A stretch of DNA of 47,033 bases from CAVQRC01 sp963715045 (GTDB taxonomy: Bacteria; Planctomycetota; Planctomycetia; Pirellulales; Lacipirellulaceae): positions 1 to 47,033 of the forward strand of contig CAVQRC010000015.1 in assembly GCA_963715045.1 (NCBI GenBank), written 5' to 3'. The translations under genes were made by a program, and so were the position numbers. Below are positions 32,451 through 41,820 of this stretch, piece by piece. Under the pieces are notes generated by a model. It ran no database searches and was not told the origin of the DNA. It saw nothing but the letters and a program-made list of their open reading frames with translations. How positions within the stretch are numbered: the first letter of the stretch is position 1; the number at the start of each line of letters is the position of its first letter.

Positions 32451-33782
32451 CTACACCAGTTCGGCGATCGCCTGACGGTTCCCGGGCAGGATCGGGATCG
32501 GCCGACCACCCTGATCGCGGACGAGTCGGTGGGCGTCGATTCCGAGCTGGTGATAGACGGTCGCCAGCAAATCGCGAAAATCGATCGGCCGGTCGTGGGC
32601 ATACGCACCCATCCGATCGGTCGAACCAATCACCTGTCCCGTCTTCAGTCCCCCTCCAGAGAGAATCGCACTGTTGACGGGTGCCCAGTGATCGCGGCCG
32701 GCGTCCTTGTTGATCTTCGGCGTCCGCCCGAACTCACCCCACACCACGACGGTCACCTGATCCTGGAGCCCCCGCTGGTAGATGTCTTCGATCAGCGCCG
32801 AGATGCCCTGATCAAACAGCGGCAGGCGATCCTTGAGTGCCGCAAAGTTTCCGCCGTGGGTATCCCAGAACCCATAGGCGACGGTGACGAGGCGCACGCC
32901 GGCTTCGACAAGTCGGCGGGCCATGACGAGCTGATCGTTCCACATCGGCGCACCGTCGCCGAGGTGCTTGGGAGATCCGCGACCATACCGCTCGAGGACC
33001 TTGGCCGGTTCACGTTCGACATCGAGCGCCCGGACGACTTCCCCGGTTGTCAGCACGTCAAACGCCTTCTTTTGCGAGGCATCGAAACCATCGAGCTGTC
33101 CGCGATCGAGTCGAGTACGCACGAGATTGAGCGAATCGAGCAGATTCTTCCGGTTCACGAACTGCGCGCGGGCCATGTCGTCCGAGAACTGCATCGCGTC
33201 GAACGAGGATCCTTCGGCGCGGACGGGATCGTAGCGTCGACCAAGCACTCCGGCAGCGCTGCTGTTGTAGGGTCGATGCTGCATCGTGGGAAACAGGTCG
33301 ACGGAAGCGGGAACAGTAGGAGAGGTCGGCCCCAACAGCTTGGATACGAAGCCGCCGGCCTGGGGCCGATCGAGCCGGAGTGCCTCGGAGCGCGGGTAAC
33401 CAGTCAGAACCTGATGACTGGCGTGCTCGTCGCGTTGTCCGACGAGCGAGCGGATGATCGCCAGCTTGTCGGCCTGGGCGGCGAGTTGGGGGAGCAGCTC
33501 GCAGAGCTGAATGCCCGGCACGTTCGTGGAGATCGGTTTGAATTCGCCGCGGACTTCCGCCGGCGCTTCGGGCTTCAAGTCCACGGTATCCTGGTGAGAG
33601 ATTCCGCCTGCCAGGTAGACGAGGATCACCGATTTGGGCGGGCCGGGTCGCGTCCCTTCGGTTTCAGCCCGGAGTACTTCCGCGAGAGAAAGACCCGTAA
33701 CGGCCAGCGAGCCGGCCGTCACGAAAGACCGCCGGCTGACTCCGTCGCAATATCGCGAGGCCTTTCCGCGTAGCGCAAACAT
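32451..33782 (-). CDS. DUF1501 family exported protein
   Basis: The 443-residue protein begins with an N-terminal twin-arginine-like signal (GVSRRSFVTAGSLAVTGLSL), so Tat export is likely. Family segments are VILVYLAGGISHQDTVDLKP, LAIIRSLVGQRDEHASHQVL, RRLVEAGVRLVTVAYGFWDT, TVVVWGEFGRTPKINKDAGR and DRPIDFRDLLATVYHQLGID. DUF1501 proteins are related to the sulfatase/alkaline phosphatase fold; their substrate is unknown. The ATG at 33782 is preferred over 33809. It lies downstream of an HtrA-type protease gene by 130 bp and is not paired with a DUF1553 gene, unlike the two other DUF1501 genes here. Confidence 0.86.
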   Translation of the reverse strand: MFALRGKASRYCDGVSRRSFVTAGSLAVTGLSLAEVLRAETEGTRPGPPKSVILVYLAGGISHQDTVDLKPEAPAEVRGEFKPISTNVPGIQLCELLPQLAAQADKLAIIRSLVGQRDEHASHQVLTGYPRSEALRLDRPQAGGFVSKLLGPTSPTVPASVDLFPTMQHRPYNSSAAGVLGRRYDPVRAEGSSFDAMQFSDDMARAQFVNRKNLLDSLNLVRTRLDRGQLDGFDASQKKAFDVLTTGEVVRALDVEREPAKVLERYGRGSPKHLGDGAPMWNDQLVMARRLVEAGVRLVTVAYGFWDTHGGNFAALKDRLPLFDQGISALIEDIYQRGLQDQVTVVVWGEFGRTPKINKDAGRDHWAPVNSAILSGGGLKTGQVIGSTDRMGAYAHDRPIDFRDLLATVYHQLGIDAHRLVRDQGGRPIPILPGNRQAIAELV

Positions 33783-33912
33783 CTCGATACCCTGCCAGGG
33801 AACGGGCACACGAACACTTCAACCGACGCCACGATAGAGAATTCGCAGGACTCCGGTCAACTTCCCCCCCGACTGAGGCTTGTTCGCAGGGTCCGAGGAA
33901 CAGTCAGACCAA

Positions 33913-35040
33913 TTACTGCAGAATCACCTCGACATCTCGTGGTTCGCCATCACGGAGGTAGCGGACGCTGACTTTGTCCCCCACCTGATAGCGTTCCAGC
34001 GCCGCAAGCAGCGCATTCAGATTCTCGACCTCGTAGTCGCCGATTTTCTGGATGATGTCACCGAGACGCTCGACGTCGGTCTCGCCAATCACTGTCCCTT
34101 GCAGCCCGGCTTCTGCCGCCGAGCCGCCGGCGAGTGCCTCGAGGATCAGCACCCCCCTGGTTCCGAGTCGGGCCGTCAGTGCGGCACTGAGCTCGCTGCT
34201 GACCCGAATTCCCATCTGCGGAGGAGCGTACCGGCCGTTGGCGATGATTTGCGGAACGACCCGGTTGACGGTGTCGACCGGAATCGCGAAGCCGACCCCG
34301 GCCGACGCACCCGAGGGACTGTAGATCGCCGTGTTGACGCCGATCAAGCGACCGGCGCTGTCGAGCAGCGGCCCTCCCGAATTACCCGGATTGATCGCGG
34401 CGTCAATTTGAATGACCTCCTCGATCGCCCGACCACTGGGGCCCTGAATGGTCCGGCTCCGCGCCGAGACGACCCCCGTGGTCAGCGTCTGATCCAGCCC
34501 GAACGGGTTGCCGATGGCGAACACGGCCTGGCCGACCAGCAGGTCCTGACTCTCTCCGATCGGTACCGGTCGCAACTTGGCGGCCGGGGCGCGAATCCGC
34601 AACACGGCCAGATCGTGGTCGGCCGAGCCCCCCACGAGCGAAGCTTCATAGGAGGATTGGTCCGCCAGGAACACGCGTGCCGATGACGCCTGCTGGAGAA
34701 CATGGAAATTCGTCACGATGTGGCCTGCCGTGTCCCACATGAATCCGCTTCCTGAACCACGCTCGACCTCGACGGCCCGCGACGAAAACGGGTTGGCGAC
34801 GCGAGCCCGCGTCGTGAGATACACGACCGCCGGACTCACCGCCTGGAACAATTCCGTCGTTGTCTTCTCAAAAGCCGCGAGATCCCCGCGGGGCGTGATC
34901 GCCCGTGGTTCGCCCGATACGCCGATTCCAATCCAACTACTGACCGTCGGCCAGACAAATACGATCGCCACGAGCACCAGCAGGATCCAGGTGAGCGTCA
35001 GCCTTCGCTGAAGCTGCTGCGTTTTGTCTTCCCACTGCAT
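33913..35040 (-). CDS. Trypsin-like serine protease, HtrA/Deg family, one PDZ domain
   Basis: The 375-residue protein has one N-terminal membrane anchor (about 14-38), so the protease faces the periplasm. The catalytic triad is His113 (TNFHVL), Asp143 (DHDLAVLRI) and Ser221 (NPGNSGGPLLD). SGSGFMWD and AIGNPFGLDQTLTTGVVS are family hallmarks. A C-terminal PDZ domain (about 275-372) includes MGIRVSSEL and the carboxylate-binding-type loop LILEALAGGSAAEAGL. This resembles DegS-like architecture with one PDZ domain. A role in envelope protein quality control or signalling is likely. The open frame extends to 35091, but ATG 35040 gives the normal N-terminus. Confidence 0.9.
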   Translation of the reverse strand: MQWEDKTQQLQRRLTLTWILLVLVAIVFVWPTVSSWIGIGVSGEPRAITPRGDLAAFEKTTTELFQAVSPAVVYLTTRARVANPFSSRAVEVERGSGSGFMWDTAGHIVTNFHVLQQASSARVFLADQSSYEASLVGGSADHDLAVLRIRAPAAKLRPVPIGESQDLLVGQAVFAIGNPFGLDQTLTTGVVSARSRTIQGPSGRAIEEVIQIDAAINPGNSGGPLLDSAGRLIGVNTAIYSPSGASAGVGFAIPVDTVNRVVPQIIANGRYAPPQMGIRVSSELSAALTARLGTRGVLILEALAGGSAAEAGLQGTVIGETDVERLGDIIQKIGDYEVENLNALLAALERYQVGDKVSVRYLRDGEPRDVEVILQ

Positions 35041-35210
35041 CACTTTACCTTGGACGTGTTTGCGAGAATGTGCCCCGACCGACAATGACATCCTACGGAT
35101 CCCGACAATCGTGGGAATAGGCGTGCTTCGTCACAGCTTGGCAATTCTGATTGCCGCCGGAGCTGCTTGACTTCGCCCAGCGAAACCTGCCGGAACACTG
35201 ACCGCGTTTC

Positions 35211-36662
35211 TCAGGCGATGAGTTCGTCGATCACCCGGCCGTGCACGTCCGTCAGACGAAAGTCTCGGCCGGCGTAGCGATAGGTAAGTCGCTCGTGGTC
35301 GAATCCCAACAGAGACAGCAGCGTCGCGTGCAGATCGTGAACGTGGACCGGATCCTGGACCGCCCGGAAGCCAAAGTCGTCGGTCGCTCCATGAACGTAT
35401 CCGCCCTTGACGCCGCCGCCGGCGAGACAGAGTGAAAAGCCGTAGTGATTGTGGTCTCGGCCCTGCTTCGGATTGACGCCACCGCGGGTCTCGACGGTGG
35501 GCGTGCGACCGAACTCGCCGCCGATAATCACCAGTGTGGAGTCGAGCAGTCCCCGTTGCTTGAGGTCGGCCAACAGGGCGCCAATCGCCTGGGAGCATTC
35601 GCCGGCCAGCTTGCGGTGCTGCGCTTCGAGGTTGTCGTGATTGTCCCAGGGCTGCCAGGCCCCATGCCAGAGCTGCACGAAGCGGACCCCCCGCTCGGCC
35701 AGTCGCCGGGCGATGAGGATCTGGCGTGCCTGAGGCGTGCTGCCGTACATGGCGTGGATATAGGGCGGCTCGCGGGTGAGATCGAAAGCGTCGGTCGCGG
35801 CCGCCTGCATCCGGTAGGCCTGCTCGTACGATTGGATGCGGGCCTCGAGCTGCGGATCCTGGCGGCGGCGTTGGAGGTGCACGCGGTTGAGACGTTGCAC
35901 GAAGTCGAGCTGTTGTCGCTGGGTCTTCGCGGGCATCCGCGGATTGCGAATGTTGGCGATCAGTTTCTCGACGTGGTCGGTTTCCTTGGTGTCGATGTAG
36001 GTTCCCTGAAAGACACTGGGGAGGAACGCGGCCTGCCAGTTCTGCGGCCCTTTGACGGGGTGCCCCCCCGGTGACATGGCCACGAACGCGGGGAGATTCT
36101 CGTTCGCCGCCCCCAGGCCGTAAGTCACCCACGAACCGAAACTGGGACGGACGACGTTGGCGGTGCCCGTGTTCATGAGCATCAGAGACGGCTCGTGATT
36201 CGGAAGGTCGGCCACCATCGAACGAATCACACACACGTCGTCGATCTGTTCGCCCAGATGAGAGAACAACTCGCTGACTTCGATACCGCTTTGCCCGTAG
36301 TGATCGAAGCGGAACGGAGAAGCCATTGCCACGCCGGTCTGCCGCTCGGTGATCAGGTTCGGAGAGGGCAGGGGACGGCCGTGCCGCCTGGTCAACTCGG
36401 GCTTGGGATCGAACGTGTCGACGTGCGACGCTCCGCCGTTGAAAAAGATGTGGATCACCCGCTCTGCACGGGCCGCGAACTGGGCAGGGCGGGCCGCCAG
36501 CGATCGCTGCGACGCGAACGTGCCGGCTGTCGCGGCGGTTGTGCTGCGTCCGTCGATCGCTGTCAGCCCCAAGGCGGCCAATCCCATTCCCGATCGGCGG
36601 AGCAGGTCGCGCCGCGACGGGCAACCGATTTGAGTTCCCCCTGGGCACTGTCGAGCGATCAT
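35211..36662 (-). CDS. DUF1501 family exported protein
   Basis: The 483-residue protein has a twin-arginine-like signal (CPSRRDLLRRSGMGLAALGL). Conserved stretches are VIHIFFNGGASHVDTFDPKP, FDHYGQSGIEVSELFSHLGE, DVCVIRSMVADLPNHEPSLM, GVRFVQLWHGAWQPWDNHDN, LVIIGGEFGRTPTVETRGG and RDHNHYGFSLCLAGGGVKGG. It follows a DUF1549/DUF1553 gene on the same strand, the commonest planctomycete pairing, which implies joint action outside the cytoplasm. A dispersed ~52-bp element lies about 61 bp upstream of the start in the same orientation. Confidence 0.9.
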   Translation of the reverse strand: MIARQCPGGTQIGCPSRRDLLRRSGMGLAALGLTAIDGRSTTAATAGTFASQRSLAARPAQFAARAERVIHIFFNGGASHVDTFDPKPELTRRHGRPLPSPNLITERQTGVAMASPFRFDHYGQSGIEVSELFSHLGEQIDDVCVIRSMVADLPNHEPSLMLMNTGTANVVRPSFGSWVTYGLGAANENLPAFVAMSPGGHPVKGPQNWQAAFLPSVFQGTYIDTKETDHVEKLIANIRNPRMPAKTQRQQLDFVQRLNRVHLQRRRQDPQLEARIQSYEQAYRMQAAATDAFDLTREPPYIHAMYGSTPQARQILIARRLAERGVRFVQLWHGAWQPWDNHDNLEAQHRKLAGECSQAIGALLADLKQRGLLDSTLVIIGGEFGRTPTVETRGGVNPKQGRDHNHYGFSLCLAGGGVKGGYVHGATDDFGFRAVQDPVHVHDLHATLLSLLGFDHERLTYRYAGRDFRLTDVHGRVIDELIA

Positions 36663-36723
36663 GGTGATGCCATTGGAAAGAAGAATTCGAACTCAAAGAG
36701 CGATTGCAGAACGTTACCCAGGT

Positions 36724-36775
36724 TAAGAGCCGATCTCAAACTGAGCTTCAGCTGCCAGATTCCAAGGCCGTGGGA
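36724..36775 (-). repeat. Dispersed ~52-bp element, copy 4
   Basis: On the minus strand it reads TCCCACGGCCTTGGAATC, then TGGCAGCTGAAGCTCAG, then TTTGAGATCGGCTCTTA. It occupies the 160-bp gap between the DUF1553 stop (36823) and the DUF1501 start (36662), pointing to the latter. Confidence 0.72.
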
Positions 36776-36822
36776 CTGGTTCACCGAGGTTGTTGGGACC
36801 GGTACAAAGTTTCTCTTCCGCG

Positions 36823-39366
36823 CTACTCGAGATAGACGAATTCGTTCGATTGTAGCAATCCATGGGCCACCAGTTCCCACAATGTGGGCCCTTCGCCCAC
36901 TTGCAGCTGATCGCGTAACTCGGCGAGCGAGGCGTCTATCTGCGAATCGTCGAGGGTCGTTTCGCGGGCGAATACGCGGCGATGGAGCCAGCGGAAGCGG
37001 CCGATATCGTCGTCATCGCGGTCGGCCGCCTGGGTTCCCAATTCGGCGGCCTGACGTTGTACGAACGGACTGTTCATGAAAAACAGCTGCTGCTGCGGTA
37101 CGGCGGTCACGGGACGCCGTGGGACGGTGAAGTCGGGAGCCGGAAAGTCAAAGCTGCGAGCGAATTCGGGGATGTGCTGCCGATCGATCTGCAGGTAGAT
37201 GGTCCGGCAGTCGCCGTTGGGATCGGCGGGCTGCAACTCCAGGGGGCGTCCTCCGCTCCGCGGTTGGAGCCGCCCGGAAACCGACAACAGGGAGTCGCGG
37301 ACGACCTCCCATTCCACTCGCCGCGGATTGAACCGCCAGAGGAGTGAATTCTCGGGATCCACGCCGAGACACTCCGGACGGGACTGGCTCGCCTGGCGAT
37401 AAGTGCTGGAGCTCATGATCAAGCGGTGCAGCCGCTTCAACGACCACTGCTGCTCGACGAACCAGTGAGCCAGGTAGTCGAGCAACTCCGGATGCGATGG
37501 CGGGGCACTGCGAATTCCAAAATCACTCGGCGTGGCTACCAGCGGACGACCGAAGTGCCAGTCCCAGACGCGATTGACGATGACCCGGGCGGTTAATGGA
37601 TTGGCGGGCGAAACGAGCGCTTCGGCGACGGCCTGGCGGTCGTCGCCCGCAGGCCGCTGGAACCTGCCCGTCTCCGCCCCGATTGCCGAAAACGCCGCGG
37701 GAACCTGCCGAGCGACGCGCGGCCCTGGCAGATTCGGCTGACCACGGAGGAACACCACCGGCTCGAGTGGCTGCGGACGGGGCCGCAGCACCATCGCCCG
37801 CGGAGCCGCCGCGGCGACCTCGACCGAGAGTGTCTCGACCTTGCCGGCCAGATTTCGCATCGCCGTATGTTCGTCCAGATGGTAACAGTCGATGGACTCC
37901 AATCGTGTGAGCGTACTCGCGGCGTTGGCTCCGAAAACCGCGTCGCGAAGCTCGCGTCTGGCAACCGAAAGCGTTGGATCTGCGATCCGCTCCTCATCCG
38001 ATGAACGCTCTTCGCGGGCCTTCTCGTCGGCATAGACCTTCTCCAGCAAGTCGCCGTAGGCTCGAGCGAGCTGGATCATCGAACGGGGCTGGGCCACGCG
38101 GACATGCTGTCGCAGCACCGGGTTGAGCGTCTCGTCGTCAAGGTGTCGCTGCAATTCGTCCACAAACGCGTCGCGAGGCACGTTCCACATCCTGTGCCAC
38201 AGTCCGAATACCGGATCGTTGTGATCCAGGCGGGCGATCGCTTCGCGCCACCGTCGAATGGCTCCGTAGCCGTATGCGGTGGGTCCGCGGAGAATCGTCC
38301 GCTCCGTCTTGAGCGGATTCTGCTCGCTCTCACGATGTACGTCGGATTCCTGGACGAGGTACACGAGATAGTCGCCGGCGAAGGCCCGCAGTTCGTGCTG
38401 GATCTTTTCGTGTAAGCCGACGAATTCGGCCGTGTACTTGTCGGCCCGGCTCCTGAGCTCGTTGAGATGGTCCACCGCATCGGACTGATTCGACGCGATC
38501 ACCGGAAGGTCCGGATGTTGCGGTTCGAACGAGCTGGCGAGGATCCCGTACAGCGAGTAGTAGTCTGCGGTAGGCAACGGGTCGAACTTGTGGTCGTGGC
38601 ATCGTGCGCACGAGAGCGTCAAACCCTGCAGCCCCCGCGAGATGACGTCGATTTGATCGTCGAGCGTGTCGTAGTAGTTGTGATTGAAACGACGCCCGAC
38701 AGTGAGAAAGCCCATGCCCGCCAGCCGCCACTTCTCATCGGCTGCGTAGGATCTGGCATCTGCGGCGAGCTGATCGCGAACGAACTCATCAAACGGCAGG
38801 TCCTCGGCGACCGCTCGGATGACATAGTCGCGATACGTGTAGGCGAACGCAAACCGCACCTGTCCCCCATCCACATAGCCCTTGGTGTCGGCGTAGCGGG
38901 CCACATCGAGCCAATGGCGGGCCCAGCGTTCGCCGTACTCCCGGGTTGCCAGCAACCGTTCGACGAGTCGATCGAAACGTGTTGCGGAAGGGTCATCACG
39001 GAACGCCGCGACGTCTTCATAGGTCGGCGGCAAACCGGTCAGATCGAGAAACAGGCGGCGGACGAGCGTCGCCTCATCGGCCTCGGGCGAGGGCGAAAGG
39101 CCGGCATTCTCGAGTCTGGCCAGCACGAACCGATCGATGGGATTACGAACCCAGGCGGCGTCGCGAACGGGCGGAAGGTGCGGTCGGCGGATCGGCTGAA
39201 ACGCCCAGTGTCGACTCGTCGCGTCAGGAGCGAGATCGGCGGCCGAACCGGTTGGCAGCCAGCAGTTACCGGCCACGACGGCGTACAGCAACCACGTTCG
39301 CCGCGCACGCAAGTCAGAGACAGGGAGCCACCAGGGCGGGCAACGGAGTGCGGACCTGGCCTTCAC
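36823..39366 (-). CDS. DUF1549/DUF1553 family exported protein with CxxCH motif
   Basis: The 847-residue planctomycete-specific protein has an N-terminal hydrophobic signal (TWLLYAVVAGNCWLPTG). The DUF1549 domain (about 40-260) includes HWAFQPIRRPHLPPV, LFLDLTGLPPTYEDVAAF, YGERWARHWLDVARYADTKG and LSCARCHDHKFDPLP, where CARCH could bind heme. The DUF1553 domain (about 570-845) includes LVSPANPLTARVIVNRVWDW, VATPSDFGIRSAPPSHPELL and FFMNSPFVQRQAAEL. No separate N-terminal cytochrome domain is present. A GTG start at 39366, overlapping the methyltransferase stop as GTGA, is preferred; a GTG at 39384 would overlap by 22 bases. Confidence 0.87.
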   Translation of the reverse strand: MKARSALRCPPWWLPVSDLRARRTWLLYAVVAGNCWLPTGSAADLAPDATSRHWAFQPIRRPHLPPVRDAAWVRNPIDRFVLARLENAGLSPSPEADEATLVRRLFLDLTGLPPTYEDVAAFRDDPSATRFDRLVERLLATREYGERWARHWLDVARYADTKGYVDGGQVRFAFAYTYRDYVIRAVAEDLPFDEFVRDQLAADARSYAADEKWRLAGMGFLTVGRRFNHNYYDTLDDQIDVISRGLQGLTLSCARCHDHKFDPLPTADYYSLYGILASSFEPQHPDLPVIASNQSDAVDHLNELRSRADKYTAEFVGLHEKIQHELRAFAGDYLVYLVQESDVHRESEQNPLKTERTILRGPTAYGYGAIRRWREAIARLDHNDPVFGLWHRMWNVPRDAFVDELQRHLDDETLNPVLRQHVRVAQPRSMIQLARAYGDLLEKVYADEKAREERSSDEERIADPTLSVARRELRDAVFGANAASTLTRLESIDCYHLDEHTAMRNLAGKVETLSVEVAAAAPRAMVLRPRPQPLEPVVFLRGQPNLPGPRVARQVPAAFSAIGAETGRFQRPAGDDRQAVAEALVSPANPLTARVIVNRVWDWHFGRPLVATPSDFGIRSAPPSHPELLDYLAHWFVEQQWSLKRLHRLIMSSSTYRQASQSRPECLGVDPENSLLWRFNPRRVEWEVVRDSLLSVSGRLQPRSGGRPLELQPADPNGDCRTIYLQIDRQHIPEFARSFDFPAPDFTVPRRPVTAVPQQQLFFMNSPFVQRQAAELGTQAADRDDDDIGRFRWLHRRVFARETTLDDSQIDASLAELRDQLQVGEGPTLWELVAHGLLQSNEFVYLE

Positions 39367-40055
39367 AGCTTCACCACCATGCACTGGGTTGTGGGCTGCT
39401 CAATGATCCCTTCAGGCTTGTCAGCAAAGAATTCCCGAAAGGCCTTCTCGACGCCGGCCAGCAACCCGTAATCGTGCGACAGCATGACACCGCCGGGATT
39501 CATCCGCGGGTAGAAGTACTCCAGACACGCCCGCGTCCCCTCATAGAGATCGACGTCGAAGTGGGCGAACGAATACGTCTGCTCCGCGAGGTTGGCCGTC
39601 GACTCCGGAAACAATCCCTGATGGTAGTGCACGTTGTCGAAGCGGCTGAGGTACTCCTGGACGGCTTCCAGACTGCAGGCGTACTGGCCCTCTCGGTGCA
39701 CGCCGCGATCATGCGGGCCCGAGGGTGGTAATCCCGCAAACGTATCGAACAGGTGCAGTGCCTTGTCGCCCTTGACTTCGCAAATCAATCGCGCCGATGC
39801 GCCTTTGTACACGCCGACTTCGGCGAAAGCGCCAGGACGATGTGCCTGTGCCCGCGCGACCGCGTACACGAGGTACGTCTCGAACGCGCTCATCAGCGTC
39901 CGTCGCTCCTGCTGCAACTGCCGCAGCAGTCTCACCAACTGGGGATCCTTGCGAGAATTCAGCGCCGAGAACTGCAGTCGTGACCAGAGCCTGAGTCCGA
40001 ACTGTTCGAGCGAACCGCCACCGAGACGCTGAAATGGCTTGCTCTTCATCCACAT
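39363..40055 (-). CDS. TylF/MycF-like O-methyltransferase
   Basis: The 230-residue protein is a class I SAM-dependent methyltransferase of the macrocin O-methyltransferase (TylF) type. It shows FAEVGVYKGASARLICEV as the SAM loop, LHLFDTFAGLPPSGPHD with the ribose-binding Asp, FAHFDVDLYEGTRACLEYFY, and GGVMLSHDYG with the expected metal-binding Asp residues. Known members methylate sugar hydroxyls. It has no signal peptide and is cytoplasmic, unlike its exported neighbours. The ATG at 40055, with GGTGGAG upstream, is chosen. It overlaps the small exported ORF before it by 10 bases and the DUF1553 gene after it, so it is embedded in the operon. Confidence 0.85.
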   Translation of the reverse strand: MWMKSKPFQRLGGGSLEQFGLRLWSRLQFSALNSRKDPQLVRLLRQLQQERRTLMSAFETYLVYAVARAQAHRPGAFAEVGVYKGASARLICEVKGDKALHLFDTFAGLPPSGPHDRGVHREGQYACSLEAVQEYLSRFDNVHYHQGLFPESTANLAEQTYSFAHFDVDLYEGTRACLEYFYPRMNPGGVMLSHDYGLLAGVEKAFREFFADKPEGIIEQPTTQCMVVKL

Positions 40056-40351
40056 TGATTGGTGCTCCACCCTCGAAGCTCGGACAGCCGCCATTCTCGG
40101 GGGTGCTGCCACACCACGCAACCTGAGTCGCCGGAACTTTCGTTCCTGCCGGGCCGTGTAGGGCAGTCGCCGGTAGCCAGGAAGGCGAAACCGGTTTCTC
40201 TCGGGGCGAAGGGTGTGCGTATCGCCGGTCGGTCCGGCCGCTCCTCGTCGGCCGCGACCGCGGAGCAATTCGGGGAAGTCGCGGTGGTGACAGCCGGACA
40301 CCAGACCCCACAGCTGCTCGCAAGCAGGAGTCCCATCATCAGCTTTGGCAT
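40046..40351 (-). CDS. Small putative exported protein between DUF1501 and methyltransferase
   Basis: A 101-residue ORF starts at ATG 40351, 30 bp after the DUF1501 stop, and ends overlapping the methyltransferase start by 10 bases. The N-terminus (MPKLMMGLLLASSCGVWC) looks like a short Sec or lipoprotein signal, with Cys14 or Cys18 as possible lipidation sites. I recognise no domain. Tight placement supports a real gene, but the composition (Pro, Arg and Ser rich, two CxxxxxC-like pairs) gives no function. An alternative is that this is spacer read by chance. Confidence 0.45.
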   Translation of the reverse strand: MPKLMMGLLLASSCGVWCPAVTTATSPNCSAVAADEERPDRPAIRTPFAPRETGFAFLATGDCPTRPGRNESSGDSGCVVWQHPREWRLSELRGWSTNQCG

Positions 40352-40381
40352 GTGGCATCCGGCAGCGGGCTGGCGGAACTC

Positions 40382-41819
40382 CTAGGCGATCACGTCGTGG
40401 ACAACGTCCCCGTACACGTCGGTCAGGCGGAAGTCGCGACCACTGTAGCGGTACGTCAGCCGCGTGTGGTCGAGGCCCAGCAGGTGCAGCATCGTGGCGT
40501 GCAGATCGTGAACGTGAACACGATTCTCTACGGCGGTGCAGCCGAACTCGTCCGTCGCACCGTAGCTGAACCCCGGCTTCACGCCACCGCCTGCCATCCA
40601 GATGGTGAAGCCGTAGTGATCGTGGTCGCGTCCCTTCTGGCCCTCGGAAGTCGGGGCCCGGCCGAACTCGCCGCCCCACACGACGAGCGTTTCGTCGAGC
40701 ATGCCACGTTGCTTCAAGTCGATCAGCAGCGCCGCGATTCCCTGATCGCAGGCCTGGGCCAACTTTGCGTGGCCGCCGGCGATATCGCCGTGCCCTGTGT
40801 CCCAGGCAATGTCGTAGCCGTCGATCGAGTGGGAGAGCTGAATCATCCGCACGCCGCGCTGCACGAGCCGCCGCGCCAATAAACAACCCTTGGCATACTC
40901 GCTGTCCCCATAGAGTTCGAGCGTCGCCTTCGTCTCGTCGGTCACGTCGAATGCCTCGGGCACTGCCATCTGCATGCGGAACGCCATCTCCATCGTCTGA
41001 ATGCTCGCTTCGAGCTGCTGATCGTGTCCCTGCCGCTGCTGATCGATCCGATTGAGCGACGCCAGCAAGTCAATCTGTCGCCGTTGCGCATCGAACGGGG
41101 AGCTGCCCATTCTTCAGATTCGCCAGGACCGCCTGGGGTTTCATCTTCTCGATATTGACGTAGGTTCCCGCGTAGCCGCCGGGCAGAAAAGCGTTCCCCC
41201 AGTTGGCCAGCTTGCCGCGGGGCTGGGCACGGGGACTCATGGCAATGAAGCCCGGAAGGTCGGCGTTCTCGCTGCCAAGCCCGTACGTCAGCCACGCGCC
41301 CATGCTGGGCCGGTTGGGCTGCAGGTGGCCCAGATTCATCATCAGGATCGCACCCGCATGCTCGGGAATGTCGGTATGCATCGAGTGCACGAAACAGATG
41401 TCGTCGACGAGCCGGCCAACCTGCGGAAAAATGTCGCTGACCCACTTCCCGCACTGTCCGTATTGCGTGAACCCGAATGGTGACGGCATCAGACCGTTTT
41501 TCGTGTTGCGGAGTGTCTTGCGATCCACCAGCTTGGGCCGTTGCCCCGCGTACTTCTCGATCTGCGGCTTGTAATCGAAGGTGTCGACCTGCGAAGGTCC
41601 CCCCGGCATGAACAACTGGATGACATGCTTGGCCCGCGGCGCGAAATGCGGCGATCGGGCTCCTGGCAGCGATCCGTCCGCGGCCCGAGCCGAACGCGTT
41701 TCCAGCAATCCGGCCTGCTCCAGAACTCCTGCCAATCCGAGGCTGCCGAATCCAGCACCGATCCGCCTGAGCAGCTCTCGACGTGAATGTGGAGGAAGTG
41801 GATTGCGATGCATCATCAT
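40382..41819 (-). pseudogene. DUF1501 family exported protein, one frameshift
   Basis: The ATG at 41819 overlaps the upstream gene's likely end; two further ATGs follow at 41816 and 41813. A Tat-like signal (HSRRELLRRIGAGFGSLGLA) precedes VIQLFMPGGPSQVDTFDYKP and DDICFVHSMHTDIPEHAGAI. At NLKNG (near 41105) one extra base shifts the frame; the rest reads SSPFDAQRRQIDLLASLNRI, then GVRMIQLSHSIDGYDIAWDT, ETLVVWGGEFGRAPTSEGQK and HVHDLHATMLHLLGLDHTRL to the stop at 40382. Deleting one G restores a 478-residue protein that is fully family-like. An uncorrected indel or very recent lesion is therefore likely. Confidence 0.82.
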
Positions 41820-41820
41820 C

